A stretch of 64,000 nt of DNA from Micromonospora sp. U21 (GTDB taxonomy: Bacteria > Actinomycetota > Actinomycetes > Mycobacteriales > Micromonosporaceae), in NCBI RefSeq assembly GCF_018070045.1, contig NZ_JAGPYK010000031.1, positions 1 through 64,000 of the forward strand, in the 5' to 3' direction. Made by a program: the position numbers and the translations under genes. Positions 9,530 through 18,505 of this stretch are shown here, piece after piece. Under the pieces are notes generated by a model that saw only the letters and a list, made by a program, of their open reading frames with translations, did not search any database and had not been told where the DNA came from. How positions within the stretch are numbered: the first letter of the stretch is position 1; each line of letters begins with the position of its first letter.

Positions 9530-9727
9530 ATGGACCCTTCGGCGGTCTGGCGGGACCGGCAGCACCGGTGGCGGATCGAGGCGTACCGCGCCCCGGACCT
9601 GCGGTTCGCCATCTACGCCACCAACGGCCCCACCGAGTCCGCCCCGCTCTGGCTGTTCGGCATGTCGGCGCTGGCGCGGTGGCTGATGACCCACGCCATT
9701 TCCCTGGACGACCTGGAGACCGACTGA
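9530..9727 (+). CDS. Small hypothetical protein
   Basis: 65-residue frame starting MDPSAVWRDRQHRWRIEAYR and ending DDLETD, with strongly GC-biased third codon positions. A perfect terminator begins at its stop codon, which supports a real gene. No family recognised. It has no signal peptide and an acidic end. Confidence 0.55.
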   Translation: MDPSAVWRDRQHRWRIEAYRAPDLRFAIYATNGPTESAPLWLFGMSALARWLMTHAISLDDLETD

Positions 9728-9773
9728 GCGGGGGCCGGCCGGCCGGAAACCGGGCCCACAGCCGGCCCCCGCT
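9727..9773 (+). terminator. Strong intrinsic terminator
   Basis: Perfect 13-bp inverted repeat (AGCGGGGGCCGGC / GCCGGCCCCCGCT, 9727-9739 and 9761-9773) that starts at the last base of the preceding stop codon. Confidence 0.75.
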
Positions 9774-9811
9774 GCGGTTGAGTGGCCTCAGGCGGCGGAC
9801 GGGGGTACGCG

Positions 9812-11089
9812 ATGGGCGCCCAGCTCGGGCAGTTGGTGCTGGTGGCCGTGCTCATTCTGATCAACGCCGCGCTCTCCGGCAGCGAGATGGCGCTGGTGAC
9901 GCTGCGCGAGGGCCAGTTGCGGCGATTGGGCCGGCGGAGCGGCGCCGGCGACCGGCTGGTGCGGCTCTCCCGCGACCCGAACCGCTACCTGGCCACCATC
10001 CAGCTCGGCATCACCCTGGCCGGGTTCCTCGCCTCGGCGGCGGCCGCGGTGTCGCTGGCCGAGCCGCTGGTCGCCCCGCTCGGTTTCCTCGGCGCGGCGG
10101 CCCGACCCACCGCGGTGGTGCTGGTGACAGTGGCGCTGACCTTCGTCACCCTGGTGATCGGGGAACTGGCCCCCAAGCGGTTGGCCATGCAGCGGGCGGA
10201 ACGCTGGGCGTTGCTCAGCGCCGGCCCGCTGGACCTGCTCGCCCGACTGTCCCGGCCGGCGGTGTGGCTGCTCAGCCGGACCACCGACGCCGTGGTCCGG
10301 CTCGCGGGCGGCAATCCGAAGGCCAGCCGGGAGGAGACCACCGAGGAGGAGTTGCGGGAGATGCTGGTCAGCCAGCGCGGCCTGTCGGCCCAGCAGCGGG
10401 AGATCCTCACCGGCGCGTTCGACATCGCCGGACGGACGCTGCGGGAGATCCTGGTGGCCCGGCGGGAAGTGACGACGCTGCCGGCCAGCCTGGCCGCTGG
10501 CGAGGGTGTCCGGCGGCTCGCCGGCGCTGGGCGGTCCCGCGCGCCGGTCACCGGTCCGGGCGGCCTGGACGAGGTGATCGGGGTGGTGCACATCCGTGAC
10601 CTGGTGCGGGCCGGCGACGGCACGGTGGGGGAGCGGGTCCGGCCTCCGCTGCTGCTGCCGGTCACGCTGCCGGTCGCCGACGCGCTACGCCAGCTTCGTC
10701 TGGAGCACCAGCAGCTGGCTCTGGTGGTCGACGAGCACGGCGGCATCGACGGCATCGTCACCCTGGAGGACCTGCTGGCGGAGGTGGTCGGCGAGTTGTA
10801 CGACGAGACCGACCGGGACGTCCGCGACGTCATCCGGGAGCCGGACGGGTCGCTGCTGGTGCCCGGTGACTTTCCGCTGCACGACCTGCCCGACCTGGGG
10901 GTGCGGTTGAGCTTCCCGCTGTCGCGGGAGTACACGACGGTGGCCGGGTTGGTGCTGGCCCGGTTGCGTCACCTGCCCGGCGAGCCGGGGGAGACCGTCC
11001 GGCTGCCCGGGCTGACCCTGGAGGTGGTGGAGATAGCCGACCGGGCGGTCCGCCGTGTGCGGCTACGCGGGTTCACCGCCGAGTCCTGA
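9812..11089 (+). CDS. CNNM/CorC-type membrane protein with DUF21 and CBS domains
   Basis: Hemolysin C / CorC-family protein, linked in other bacteria to Mg2+/Co2+ efflux. ATG 9812 gives 425 residues. The N-terminal DUF21 transmembrane part (about 1-190) contains INAALSGSEMALV and GELAPKRLAM, and a CBS pair follows (about 200-330) with LVVDEHGGIDGIVTLEDLL. A C-terminal transporter-associated (CorC_HlyC) domain contains YTTVAGLVL. It is monocistronic in appearance. The exact substrate cannot be read from sequence. Confidence 0.88.
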   Translation: MGAQLGQLVLVAVLILINAALSGSEMALVTLREGQLRRLGRRSGAGDRLVRLSRDPNRYLATIQLGITLAGFLASAAAAVSLAEPLVAPLGFLGAAARPTAVVLVTVALTFVTLVIGELAPKRLAMQRAERWALLSAGPLDLLARLSRPAVWLLSRTTDAVVRLAGGNPKASREETTEEELREMLVSQRGLSAQQREILTGAFDIAGRTLREILVARREVTTLPASLAAGEGVRRLAGAGRSRAPVTGPGGLDEVIGVVHIRDLVRAGDGTVGERVRPPLLLPVTLPVADALRQLRLEHQQLALVVDEHGGIDGIVTLEDLLAEVVGELYDETDRDVRDVIREPDGSLLVPGDFPLHDLPDLGVRLSFPLSREYTTVAGLVLARLRHLPGEPGETVRLPGLTLEVVEIADRAVRRVRLRGFTAES

Positions 11090-11180
11090 CGGTGCGATCA
11101 GCCTCCGGGGCGCCACCCGGACGGGGGACAGCCCCACCGAATCCGCCCGCGCCGGATCTGCGCCGCATACGGTGCGATAC

Positions 11181-11366
11181 GTGAAGGATCGAGGGTTTCG
11201 TACGTTCGTCACGGTGCTGGCCGGCCTCGCGGTGATCTACTTCGGCACCGCCGGCCGCAGCCCCGAGGAGGGCCGGGGCATCTCCGGCGGGCTGGTGGTG
11301 CTGGCGTTGCTCGCCGCGCTGCTGGTGTGGCACCTGACCCGGCCGGGTGACAAGACGGTGAAGTGA
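11181..11366 (+). CDS. Small membrane protein
   Basis: 61 residues from GTG 11181: a short basic head, a helix VTVLAGLAVIYFGTA, a loop, a second helix GLVVLALLAALLVWHL and a basic tail. This is a two-helix hairpin membrane protein of unknown role. GTG 11172 is an alternative start. Confidence 0.55.
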   Translation: MKDRGFRTFVTVLAGLAVIYFGTAGRSPEEGRGISGGLVVLALLAALLVWHLTRPGDKTVK

Positions 11367-11371
11367 GCGGC

Positions 11372-12019
11372 TCAGCGGGCAGCGCGGGTGACCTCGGTTG
11401 CGGACTCCTCGCCGAGCGCCACCCGTACCAGCGCCGAGGCGAGCCGGCCGAAGTCCGGCTCGTCGACCAACCCGGCCAGCCCGTCCGGTGAGCCCGGCAG
11501 GCCCAGCCGCTTCGCCCCGGCCAACGTCCGGCGGTCGGCGTACGGGCGCAGGTCGGACCAGACCGTCTGCGCCTCGCGCAGGTAGATGTCCGCGCCGGTG
11601 GGCCCGATGCCGGGGAACTCGGTGAGGCGGCGGCGCAGTCCGGCCGGGTCACCGCGGGCCTCCCTGTGCAGCCGCCGAAGGTCACCGTGCCAGCGGTCCA
11701 GGCACAGCCGGGCGCCGGTGCCGAGCATGGTGGCCGTCCGCTCGTCGTAGCGGCGATAGTGGCCCCTGCCCAGCGCGTCGACCCGCTCCTGCCAGCTGGC
11801 CGCCTCCATCGCCTGTGGTGTGCGGTAGCCGGCCACGAACAGTTCACGCGCGGCGTCCACCGCCACGCAGGCCCGGATCCGGGTGCTCAGCAGGGTGGCC
11901 AGCACCAGCAGCTGGTACAGCGGCCCGGGTCGGTCGGAGAGCCGGATGCCGGCGTCCTCCGCGTAGGTGCGGCTGCTCCGTTTCAGCAGGACCTGCGCCA
12001 CGGTTCGGTCGTTGCCCAC
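11372..12019 (-). CDS. HhH-GPD superfamily DNA glycosylase/endonuclease-like protein
   Basis: 215-residue protein with LLVLATLLSTRIRA (endonuclease III-like helix) and the helix-hairpin-helix FPGIGPTGADIYLREAQ, which together mark the base-excision repair glycosylase fold. A conserved Asp region (WSDLRPYADRR) follows the hairpin, as in this superfamily. No C-terminal FeS cysteines are present. GTG 12019 starts the conserved part; the frame stays open further but overlaps an opposite-strand gene at 12153. Probable DNA repair role, substrate unknown. Confidence 0.75.
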   Translation of the reverse strand: MGNDRTVAQVLLKRSSRTYAEDAGIRLSDRPGPLYQLLVLATLLSTRIRACVAVDAARELFVAGYRTPQAMEAASWQERVDALGRGHYRRYDERTATMLGTGARLCLDRWHGDLRRLHREARGDPAGLRRRLTEFPGIGPTGADIYLREAQTVWSDLRPYADRRTLAGAKRLGLPGSPDGLAGLVDEPDFGRLASALVRVALGEESATEVTRAAR

Positions 12020-12152
12020 GTCCGGTGGGTACCCGCCCCTTCGTGGCCTAGCCCTGTCGGCGGTGAGCGGGTCCGGAATGCCGCCGGGTCGGGCGGGTAT
12101 GCCTGTGGTGGAGGCGGTCACATGCCGCCTGCCGTACCGGAGGGAGACACCC

Positions 12153-12359
12153 GTGGTCAACCCGCAGCAGGAGGAGTTCCGGCGCAACGCCAAGGGAGCC
12201 ACCAGTCAGGACAGCAAGGGGCCCAAGCCCACTGGGCACCCGCTCAACCGCGGCTCGTCGCGCGGAGACGAGGGTCGGCCGGTGCCCAAGGGCCAGGTGT
12301 CGCCGTACGGCCCGGCGGGTGAGCCGGTGGCCGAGGACGAGAGCGACGACCGGATCTAA
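12153..12359 (+). CDS. Conserved small hydrophilic protein
   Basis: 68 residues beginning VVNPQQEEFRRNAKGATSQD, Gly/Pro/Ser-rich and probably disordered. GTG 12153 sits 6 nt after GGAGGGAG at 12139-12146. It converges on the next gene and their ends overlap by 4 nt. Function unknown. Confidence 0.6.
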   Translation: MVNPQQEEFRRNAKGATSQDSKGPKPTGHPLNRGSSRGDEGRPVPKGQVSPYGPAGEPVAEDESDDRI

Positions 12360-12832
12360 CGACCGCGACGTGACGGCCGCCGCAACCTGTTCCAGGTGGC
12401 GGCGGCCGTCAGCCCGTACGCGAGGTGGGGCACGATGTCGGAGATCCAGTCGGCGCGCCGCCACGTGCGCGGGTCGCTGATGCCCAGGGCCGTGATGGAC
12501 CCGTCGGTCATCGTCATCACACCGGCGCCGAGCACGCCGGTGGCCATCGGCAGTGGCTGCCGCCGGCCGCGGGCGTAGAGCGCGAACCCCACGCCGGCGG
12601 TGATGCCCAGTGCGTAGCCGACCAGGGCTCCGAGGCCCGAGCGGCGGTTCGCCGCCGGAGCCCCGGACCCGAGGTCCACGTGCGCGATCCCGGCCACCCG
12701 GTCGACGGTCTGCTCCGGGGTCTCGCTCGCCGGCCGGGCCCGCAGGGCCATGTCCAGGTAGGTGACCACGTTGAGTGCGGTGCTGCCGACGGCGCCCGCG
12801 ATGGCGCCGTCGGCCAGGTCGACCCTCCTCAC
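12356..12832 (-). CDS. Hypothetical membrane protein
   Basis: 158 residues with hydrophobic segments near residues 8-25, 65-85, 95-110 and 128-145, starting MRRVDLADGAIAGAVGSTAL. Its ATG overlaps the stop of the upstream gene by 4 nt (ATGA), so the two are translationally coupled. Family not identified. Confidence 0.65.
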   Translation of the reverse strand: MRRVDLADGAIAGAVGSTALNVVTYLDMALRARPASETPEQTVDRVAGIAHVDLGSGAPAANRRSGLGALVGYALGITAGVGFALYARGRRQPLPMATGVLGAGVMTMTDGSITALGISDPRTWRRADWISDIVPHLAYGLTAAATWNRLRRPSRRGR

Positions 12833-13041
12833 TTCGGGTCGCCTGGTTCGCGCTCACTCTTGGGTCCGTACGTGCGCTCGCCGCGCACCACGCCCCGTTG
12901 ACCGCGATCCTCCTGGAGAATCCGGTTGGCGACCTGGTTGGCCTTGCCGTCGGGCACCCGCCGTCCGGAGTCGTCGATCGCGTTGCGCATCCGCGCCCGC
13001 TGCTTGTCGTAGGCGTTGCTGCCCGGCCGTGGTCCTGGCAT
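12829..13041 (-). CDS. Small hydrophilic protein coupled to a membrane protein
   Basis: 70 residues, very basic and Gln/Asn-rich, with ANQVANRILQEDRG in the middle. AAGGAGG lies 6 nt before the ATG, an unusually good ribosome site. It is the first gene of a two-gene unit with the membrane protein behind it. I do not recognise the family. Confidence 0.65.
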   Translation of the reverse strand: MPGPRPGSNAYDKQRARMRNAIDDSGRRVPDGKANQVANRILQEDRGQRGVVRGERTYGPKSEREPGDPK

Positions 13042-13112
13042 CTGCTGCCTCCTTCGTCGCCGTTGGCGTACCGCGGCCGTCTACCCGTCTGGCAGCGGGC
13101 CAACCCCGGGGG

Positions 13113-13994
13113 TCAACGGGGACCGCGGAGCACGGCGACGGGGCACCGCGCGTGGTGCAGCACCGACTGGCTCACCGACCCCAGCAGCAACCCGGTCACC
13201 TCGCCGCGCCCCTGCCCGCCGACGACCACCAGCTGGGCGGAGCCGGACGCCTCGGCCAGCACGGCGCCGGCCCGGCCGTGCACCGCCCGCCAGGTCAACC
13301 GCAGCTCGGGCCACCGCTCGGTCAGCCCGGCCAGCCACTCGGCGAGCACCCGATCCTCCTCGCCGTTCAGCCGCGCCTGGTCGTACACCAGGGGCTGCAT
13401 GTCGCCGGGGCCGGTGCTGGGCGGGTGCCGGTAGGCGTGCACCGCCAGCAGTGGCACGCCCCGCGCCACTGCGGTCTCCGCTGCGAACTCGGCGGCGAGC
13501 CGGGACGCCGCCGAACCGTCCATACCGACCAGCACCGGCTCGTCGGGACGTTCCGCGCCGCGGGCCACCAGCACCGGGCAGTCGGCGTACGCGGCGACCT
13601 GCACCGCCACCGAGCCGAGCACCAGCGAGGCGAAGCCGCCCAGCCCCCGGTCGCCGAGCACGATGAGCGCGGCGGTGGGGGATTCGCCCACCAGCACCGC
13701 GGCGGCCTCGCCGTCGATGATCTCGCCGGACACCGACAGCCCTGGTGCCGTGGCGTCGGCCTCGGCCACCGCGGCGGCGACGAGTTCCTCAGCCTGGTGG
13801 CGCAGCCCGCCGCCGGCCGGGGCGCCCGGGGCGGGGGAGACCGGCACGTGCAGCAGTGGCCAGATGAACCCGTGCACCACGCGAAGAGGCCGGCGTCGGC
13901 GGGCGGCCTCGGTGGCGGCGAGGCGGACCGCGCGCAGGGACGGCTCCGAGCCGTCCACGCCGACCACCACCGCCGCGCTGTTCGCCGAGTTCAC
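13113..13994 (-). CDS. Universal stress protein with two tandem USP domains
   Basis: 293 residues made of two USP (UspA) domains. Each has an ATP-binding glycine motif: GDRGLGGFASLVLGSV in the first half and GGQGRGEVTGLLLGSV in the second. VVVGVDGSEPS opens domain 1 and VLVGMDGSAAS domain 2. Such proteins are typical of DosR-type hypoxia or stress regulons in actinobacteria. No regulator sits next to it. Confidence 0.9.
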   Translation of the reverse strand: MNSANSAAVVVGVDGSEPSLRAVRLAATEAARRRRPLRVVHGFIWPLLHVPVSPAPGAPAGGGLRHQAEELVAAAVAEADATAPGLSVSGEIIDGEAAAVLVGESPTAALIVLGDRGLGGFASLVLGSVAVQVAAYADCPVLVARGAERPDEPVLVGMDGSAASRLAAEFAAETAVARGVPLLAVHAYRHPPSTGPGDMQPLVYDQARLNGEEDRVLAEWLAGLTERWPELRLTWRAVHGRAGAVLAEASGSAQLVVVGGQGRGEVTGLLLGSVSQSVLHHARCPVAVLRGPR

Positions 13995-14110
13995 CGGGCC
14001 ACCTCCCGCCGGGGCCAGTATCGCGGCCGGGGACGGCCCGGCGGAGCGATACCGTCCAGACCGTCCGGGTCGGTACGCTGGCGACGACCAGCCGGGAGGG
14101 AGCGTCGTCG

Positions 14111-14857
14111 ATGGGTGAACCGGACCAGCCGAGCACGGCCCGCATGATCGACTTCTGGCTCGGCGGGGATCACCACTTCCCCGTCGACGTGGCCGCCGCG
14201 ACCGCGTTCGAGCAGGCGTACGGGCCGTGCGCGCCGGTGTTCCGTGAGCTGCGGGCCTTTCTCGGTCGGGCGGTACGGGCCATCGCCGGGCAGGGCGTCG
14301 ACGGGTTCCTGGTCTTCGGCGCGGGAGTGCCCACGATGGGCAACGTGCACGAGGTCGCCGCCGAGGCCACCGTGCTCTACACCGACGTCGACCCGGTCAC
14401 CATCCGGTTGGGGCAGCGCATCCTCGCCGGCAGCGACCGGGCCGGCTACGGCTACGGGGACGCCACCGACATCGGCACCGTCGACCCGGCGCAGCTGCAC
14501 CGCTTCGTCCCGGGCTGGGGCCGTCGGCCGGTCGGGGTGATCTTCCTCGGGCTTGCCGCGTTCCTCGACGACGACACGCTGGCCCGCACCCTCGACGAGC
14601 TGTACGCCGCCGCAGCGCCGGGCAGCATGCTCGCCGTGGACTTCGACACCGAGGAGCTGGCCGGTCATCCGGAGGCGCTGGCGATGATGGGGCCGGCCTT
14701 CCGGATGCGCGCGCCGGCCGCGTTCGCGCCGCTGCTGGGTCGATGGGCGCCGACGGCGGACGGCATCGTCCCGGTCAGCCGGTGGCGGTCGGACGGTCCG
14801 CCGGCACCGGTGCCCGACGCGTTCCACGGCGGGCTGGCGACCCGCGGCAGCGACTGA
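14111..14857 (+). CDS. S-adenosyl methyltransferase family protein (DUF574 type)
   Basis: 248-residue SAM-dependent methyltransferase of a family expanded in actinomycetes. It shows the N-terminal signature PSTARMIDFWLGGDHHFPVD, a degraded glycine motif (VFGAGVPTMGNVHEVA), VLYTDVDPV after strand 2, and IFLGLAAFLDDD. GGGAGGGAG precedes ATG 14111. Substrate unknown; some members sit near regulators. Confidence 0.85.
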   Translation: MGEPDQPSTARMIDFWLGGDHHFPVDVAAATAFEQAYGPCAPVFRELRAFLGRAVRAIAGQGVDGFLVFGAGVPTMGNVHEVAAEATVLYTDVDPVTIRLGQRILAGSDRAGYGYGDATDIGTVDPAQLHRFVPGWGRRPVGVIFLGLAAFLDDDTLARTLDELYAAAAPGSMLAVDFDTEELAGHPEALAMMGPAFRMRAPAAFAPLLGRWAPTADGIVPVSRWRSDGPPAPVPDAFHGGLATRGSD

Positions 14858-14904
14858 GCCCCGGCGATCGCGCCGACGGCCCTGTCCGCGGGCGTCCGTA
14901 TGAT

Positions 14905-14922
14905 GCTTGCCCTGTAGCAAGC
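14905..14922. promoter_or_regulatory. Palindrome upstream of SpoIIE phosphatase gene
   Basis: GCTTGC-CCTGTA-GCAAGC, a perfect 6-bp dyad 17 bp before the ATG. It could be an operator (the MarR protein encoded behind the phosphatase is a candidate ligand) or a leader hairpin. Confidence 0.4.
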
Positions 14923-14939
14923 TTCTGGAGAGGACGACC

Positions 14940-16118
14940 ATGGTGGACGCGCCGGACGTGGTGTCGCGCGCGCTGCGCGAGGCCCCGCCCGACCAGTTGG
15001 CAGAGGCTGCGGACCGGGCGATCCGCTCGACGCTGGGGGCGGTGCGCAGCAACGTGTTCGTCGCCGACTACCGGATCAGCGGGCTCTGGCCGGTGCTGGA
15101 TCCGGACCTGCCGGCTGCCGGCGTCCTGGCCTGCCACACCATGGCGCAACGCTGTTTCAGCAGCCAGCAACCGGTGCGCGACGCCGCCGAGGAGGGCGCC
15201 TGCCGCCTCTACCTGCCGCTGACGGTGTGGGGGGAGCGGCTGGGCGTGCTGCTGATCGAGCTGCCGGCCGTACCGGGTCCGGGCGTCACCGGCGTCGCAA
15301 CGGACATCGCCGGCGCCCTGGCGATGGCGATGCGAGCCGCGGACCGGGAGACCGACCGGTACCGCCGGGTCCGACGCCGCGAACGGCTGAGCATGGCAGC
15401 CGAGATGCAGTGGGACCTGCTGCCCGGGCGCAGCGCGGCGCACCGCACGTTCCATCTGGCGGGCCAGCTCGAACCGGCGTACACCGTCGGTGGGGACCAC
15501 TTCGACTGGTCACTGGACAGCGACCGGCTCACGGTGACGGTGCTCAACGGTGAGGGCAGCGGCCTGGCAGCGTCCCTGCTGACCGCGGTCACCGTGAACG
15601 CGATGCGCAACGCGCGCCGCTCCGGCGGTGGGCTGGTGGAGCAGGCGGAACTGGCCTCGGACACGGTCTTCTACCAGCACCGGGGTCGCCGACACGTGGC
15701 CACCCTGCTGCTCGAGCTGGACACCGGCACCGGGCGGATACGGGCCGTCGACGCCGGTTCGCCACAGATGTTCCGGCTGCGGGGCGCGACGGTCGAGCCG
15801 CTGAAGCTGGAGCAGCAGCTGCCGCTGGGCATGTTCGCCGAGACCCGCTACGAGCTGCAGGAGTTCCAGCTCGCGCCGGGGGACCGCGTCTTCGTGGTCA
15901 GCGACGGGGTGTGGGCCGCCGAGCCGGCGGGCCGGGAGCCGTACGGGCAGCGAATGATGACCCGTTCCCTGCGCGCTACGCGGTTGCAGCCGGCGACCGA
16001 GGCGGTTGGTACGGTGATGCGCGAACTGCATGCCTACCACGTGGACTCCGATCTGCGCGACGATGCGGTCGTGGTCTGCCTGGACTGGCACGGTCCGCGC
16101 GACCGGGACGGCGGGTGA
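14940..16118 (+). CDS. SpoIIE-family PP2C serine phosphatase with N-terminal sensor region
   Basis: 392 residues. Residues about 25-150 look like a GAF-type sensor. The RRRERLSMAAEMQWDLLPGR linker helix follows, then a SpoIIE/RsbU PP2C domain with VGGDHFDW, LLTAVTVNAMRNARR, LLLELDTGTGRIRAVDAGS and DRVFVVSDGVW. Such phosphatases usually dephosphorylate anti-anti-sigma factors. ATG 14940 follows GGAGAGGA. The next gene starts within or just after its stop. Confidence 0.88.
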   Translation: MVDAPDVVSRALREAPPDQLAEAADRAIRSTLGAVRSNVFVADYRISGLWPVLDPDLPAAGVLACHTMAQRCFSSQQPVRDAAEEGACRLYLPLTVWGERLGVLLIELPAVPGPGVTGVATDIAGALAMAMRAADRETDRYRRVRRRERLSMAAEMQWDLLPGRSAAHRTFHLAGQLEPAYTVGGDHFDWSLDSDRLTVTVLNGEGSGLAASLLTAVTVNAMRNARRSGGGLVEQAELASDTVFYQHRGRRHVATLLLELDTGTGRIRAVDAGSPQMFRLRGATVEPLKLEQQLPLGMFAETRYELQEFQLAPGDRVFVVSDGVWAAEPAGREPYGQRMMTRSLRATRLQPATEAVGTVMRELHAYHVDSDLRDDAVVVCLDWHGPRDRDGG

Positions 16119-16171
16119 GAGTCGCCGCTCCACCGGGCGGGCACCAGCGCGACGACGGCAGGGGACATCGG

Positions 16172-16639
16172 GTGGAGCGACCTGCGGATCTCGCCTCGGC
16201 GATCGACACGGCGGCCGAGACGCTGATCGCCGTGCTCGAGTCGGCGGCGGCGCGACACCAGGTGCCGCCGACCCAGTTGCGGGTCCTGACGCTGATCAGC
16301 AGCCGGGCGGAGACCAACGTCAACCGGTTGGCGGAGCTGCTGGACGTGGTGCCCTCCTCCGCCAGCCGCCTCTGCGACCGGCTGGAGGCGACCGGGCTGC
16401 TGCGCAGGGTGGCCGATCCGCGCGACCGGCGCGAGGTGCGGTTGGTGCCGACCGCCGCCGCGCAGACCCTGCTGCGGGAGCTGGCCGAACGACGGCAGCG
16501 CGCGGTACAGGTCGTGCTGGACCGGATGCCACCCCGGATGCAGCACGATCTGCTGCTGGCGTTGCTCGCGTTCGGAAGGGCGGCGACGCAGGCGACGGTG
16601 CCGGACCAGCAGACCGACTCCGCGGTGCGCACCGCCTGA
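16172..16639 (+). CDS. MarR-family transcriptional regulator
   Basis: 155 residues with the MarR winged-helix fold: PPTQLRVLTLISSRAETNVN, the recognition helix VVPSSASRLCDRLEATGLL, and the wing DPRDRREVRLV. The start is either GTG 16172 (AGGGG upstream) or GTG 16115, which overlaps the phosphatase stop as GTGA. Either way it is co-transcribed with the phosphatase gene. Confidence 0.85.
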   Translation: MERPADLASAIDTAAETLIAVLESAAARHQVPPTQLRVLTLISSRAETNVNRLAELLDVVPSSASRLCDRLEATGLLRRVADPRDRREVRLVPTAAAQTLLRELAERRQRAVQVVLDRMPPRMQHDLLLALLAFGRAATQATVPDQQTDSAVRTA

Positions 16640-16934
16640 CTCCGCGCCAAAGCTCTTCTACTAGCATCCTAGGACGCGTTACGCGTGGTGATCCACACCA
16701 CAGCGCGACACAGCCGCACCGAACGCCACGCGACGGCACCCAGGGCGCGGGCGAGAGCCCGATATAGTGGCAGCGCACTCACCCGGCCCGTGATCATCGA
16801 GATCGCGGGCCGCGTCAGGGAAGAGGTCCCGACCGGGGCCGCAGGGGAGCCGGCGGTGGCCGGCCCGACAGCGCGTACGACCTCCGCCGCGCCCGACGTC
16901 GGCCGGGCCCGGGGCGTGCCGCGGAGGAGGTTCG
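16640..16934. other. Intergenic region with operator-like dyads
   Basis: No gene supported. It contains TCCTAGGA (16667-16674), a doubled ACGCGT (16674-16679, 16681-16686) and GTGGTG-atcca-CACCAC (16685-16701), an 11-nt-centred dyad. These sit upstream of the phospholipid/DUF881 cluster and downstream of the MarR gene, so they are candidate regulatory sites. Confidence 0.35.
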
Positions 16935-17567
16935 GTGTCGCGTCGGCCGGCTCGGGCAGAGCATCCGCGAGACACCGGTGACCAGACTCCCGGTGACCAG
17001 GTGCTCACCCTGCCCAACCTGATCAGCTTCGGGCGCCTGCTGGGCGTGCCGCTCTTCCTCTACCTGTTTCTGGTCGCCCGCGCCGACGTGGCGGCGGTCG
17101 TCGTGCTGGCCGTCGGTGGCACCACCGACTGGGTCGACGGCTGGATCGCCCGCCGGTTGCGCCAGGTGAGCAGGCTCGGGGAGCTGCTCGACCCGCTCGC
17201 CGACCGGCTCTACATCCTCGCCACGCTGATCGCCTTCACCGCCCGGGAGGTGGTGCCGTGGCAGTTCACCGCGGCGCTGCTGGCCCGGGAGCTGCTGCTG
17301 CTCGGTTCGCTGGCCGTGCTGCGCCGCTACGGGTACGGACCGCCGCCGGTGCACTACGTGGGCAAGACCGCCACGTTCCTGCTGCTCGCCGCGTTCCCGG
17401 TGCTGCTGCTGGCCACCGCGTCGACCGGTGTGGCGACGGCGGCCGCCGCGATCGGCTGGGGGCTGGCCTGGTGGGGGCTGGTGCTCTACTGGGTGGCCGG
17501 TGGAATGTACGTGGTGCAGGCGGCCCGGCTGGTGCGCGCGGCACGGGGCCCGGGAGCGGCGGCATGA
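16935..17567 (+). CDS. pgsA: CDP-alcohol phosphatidyltransferase (PgsA-like)
   Basis: Membrane enzyme of phospholipid synthesis. It carries the full CDP-alcohol signature: DWVDG, then AR, then G and D..D (DGWIARRLRQVSRLGELLDP). GTG 16935 follows GGAGGAGG. 210 residues with about six hydrophobic helices. It heads the cluster that in Mycobacterium is Rv1822-Rv1830, where the ortholog is called PgsA2. The precise product (phosphatidylglycerolphosphate or cardiolipin) is not provable from sequence. Confidence 0.88.
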   Translation: MSRRPARAEHPRDTGDQTPGDQVLTLPNLISFGRLLGVPLFLYLFLVARADVAAVVVLAVGGTTDWVDGWIARRLRQVSRLGELLDPLADRLYILATLIAFTAREVVPWQFTAALLARELLLLGSLAVLRRYGYGPPPVHYVGKTATFLLLAAFPVLLLATASTGVATAAAAIGWGLAWWGLVLYWVAGGMYVVQAARLVRAARGPGAAA

Positions 17568-18505
17568 GCGCGCCACGGCCCGGGGGTAACCGACCGGAAC
17601 GCGTGTACGCGCCGGACTTCCTCACCGAACTGTTCCGCAACCCGCTCGACCCGGGCTACGCCGACGCGGCGGCCGCCAGGCGGTCGCGTCCGGCCGAGGC
17701 GCCGCAGGGGTGGCGGGCCTGGCCGGCGCGTTCGGTCAGCCTGGTCGTGGTGGTGGTCCTGGGCTTCCTCTTCGCGGTCGCGTACCGGCAGACGATGGCG
17801 GACGAGCCGGGGCGCAGCCAGGCACGCTCCGGGCTGGTGGCGCAGATCAAGGATCGGGTGAGCGAGACCGACCGGCTCTCGGCGAGCGCCGACGAGCTGC
17901 GCGAGGAGGTCAGTCGGCAGCGGGACGCGGCGCTGAGCGGTTCGGCCGCGGCGCGGTTGCGCAACCTGGAGGCGAGCACCGGGCTGGGTCGCGTGCGCGG
18001 GGACGGCGTGGTGGTGCGGCTGGCCGACGCGCCGGGTAACCAGGACGCGGTGACCGGCGCGGGCGCGGGGCCACCGCGGGTGCTTTACAGCGACCTGCAG
18101 GGGGTGGCGAACGCGTTGTGGAGCGCGGGCGCGGAGGCGATCGCCATCAACGGGCAGCGGTTGACCTCGACGTCGACGATCCGGTTGGCGGGTGAGGCGA
18201 TCCTGGTGGACTTCCGGCCGGTGACCGGTCCGTACGAGGTGTCGGCGATCGGCCCGGGCTCGTTGCAGCGGCGGTTCGAGGACAGCCGGAGCGCGGCGCT
18301 GATGCAGGAGGTCGCGCGGAAGACGGGCCTGTCGTTCGGGGTGCGGGACGCGGAGGACCTCACCCTGCCGGCCGCTCCGGAGCCGCAGCTACGCTACGCC
18401 AAGCCGTCGGTCAGTCCGAGCCCCTCCGCGTCGGGTGGCCGTTCCGGCAGTCCCGGGCCGTCCGGCTCGGGGCCGACCTCTAGCCCCTCCGGAGGTGGCC
18501 GATGA
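17564..18505 (+). CDS. DUF881 family membrane-anchored protein
   Basis: 313 residues: a cytoplasmic head, one transmembrane helix (VSLVVVVVLGFLFAVAY, about residues 57-73), a short coiled coil (about 95-125), then the DUF881 fold containing GDGVVVRLADAPG and VLYSDLQGVANALWSAGAEAIAINGQRL. The Ser/Pro/Gly-rich tail after residue 280 is low complexity. Overlaps pgsA by 4 nt. Ortholog of Rv1823 by position. Probably envelope or division related; function unproven. Confidence 0.88.
   Translation: MSAPRPGGNRPERVYAPDFLTELFRNPLDPGYADAAAARRSRPAEAPQGWRAWPARSVSLVVVVVLGFLFAVAYRQTMADEPGRSQARSGLVAQIKDRVSETDRLSASADELREEVSRQRDAALSGSAAARLRNLEASTGLGRVRGDGVVVRLADAPGNQDAVTGAGAGPPRVLYSDLQGVANALWSAGAEAIAINGQRLTSTSTIRLAGEAILVDFRPVTGPYEVSAIGPGSLQRRFEDSRSAALMQEVARKTGLSFGVRDAEDLTLPAAPEPQLRYAKPSVSPSPSASGGRSGSPGPSGSGPTSSPSGGGR

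Noticed and set aside
15911..16171. Longer MarR protein starting inside the phosphatase gene
   Set aside because: The N-terminal extension is the shadow of the phosphatase frame; starts at 16115 or 16172 fit known MarR proteins.
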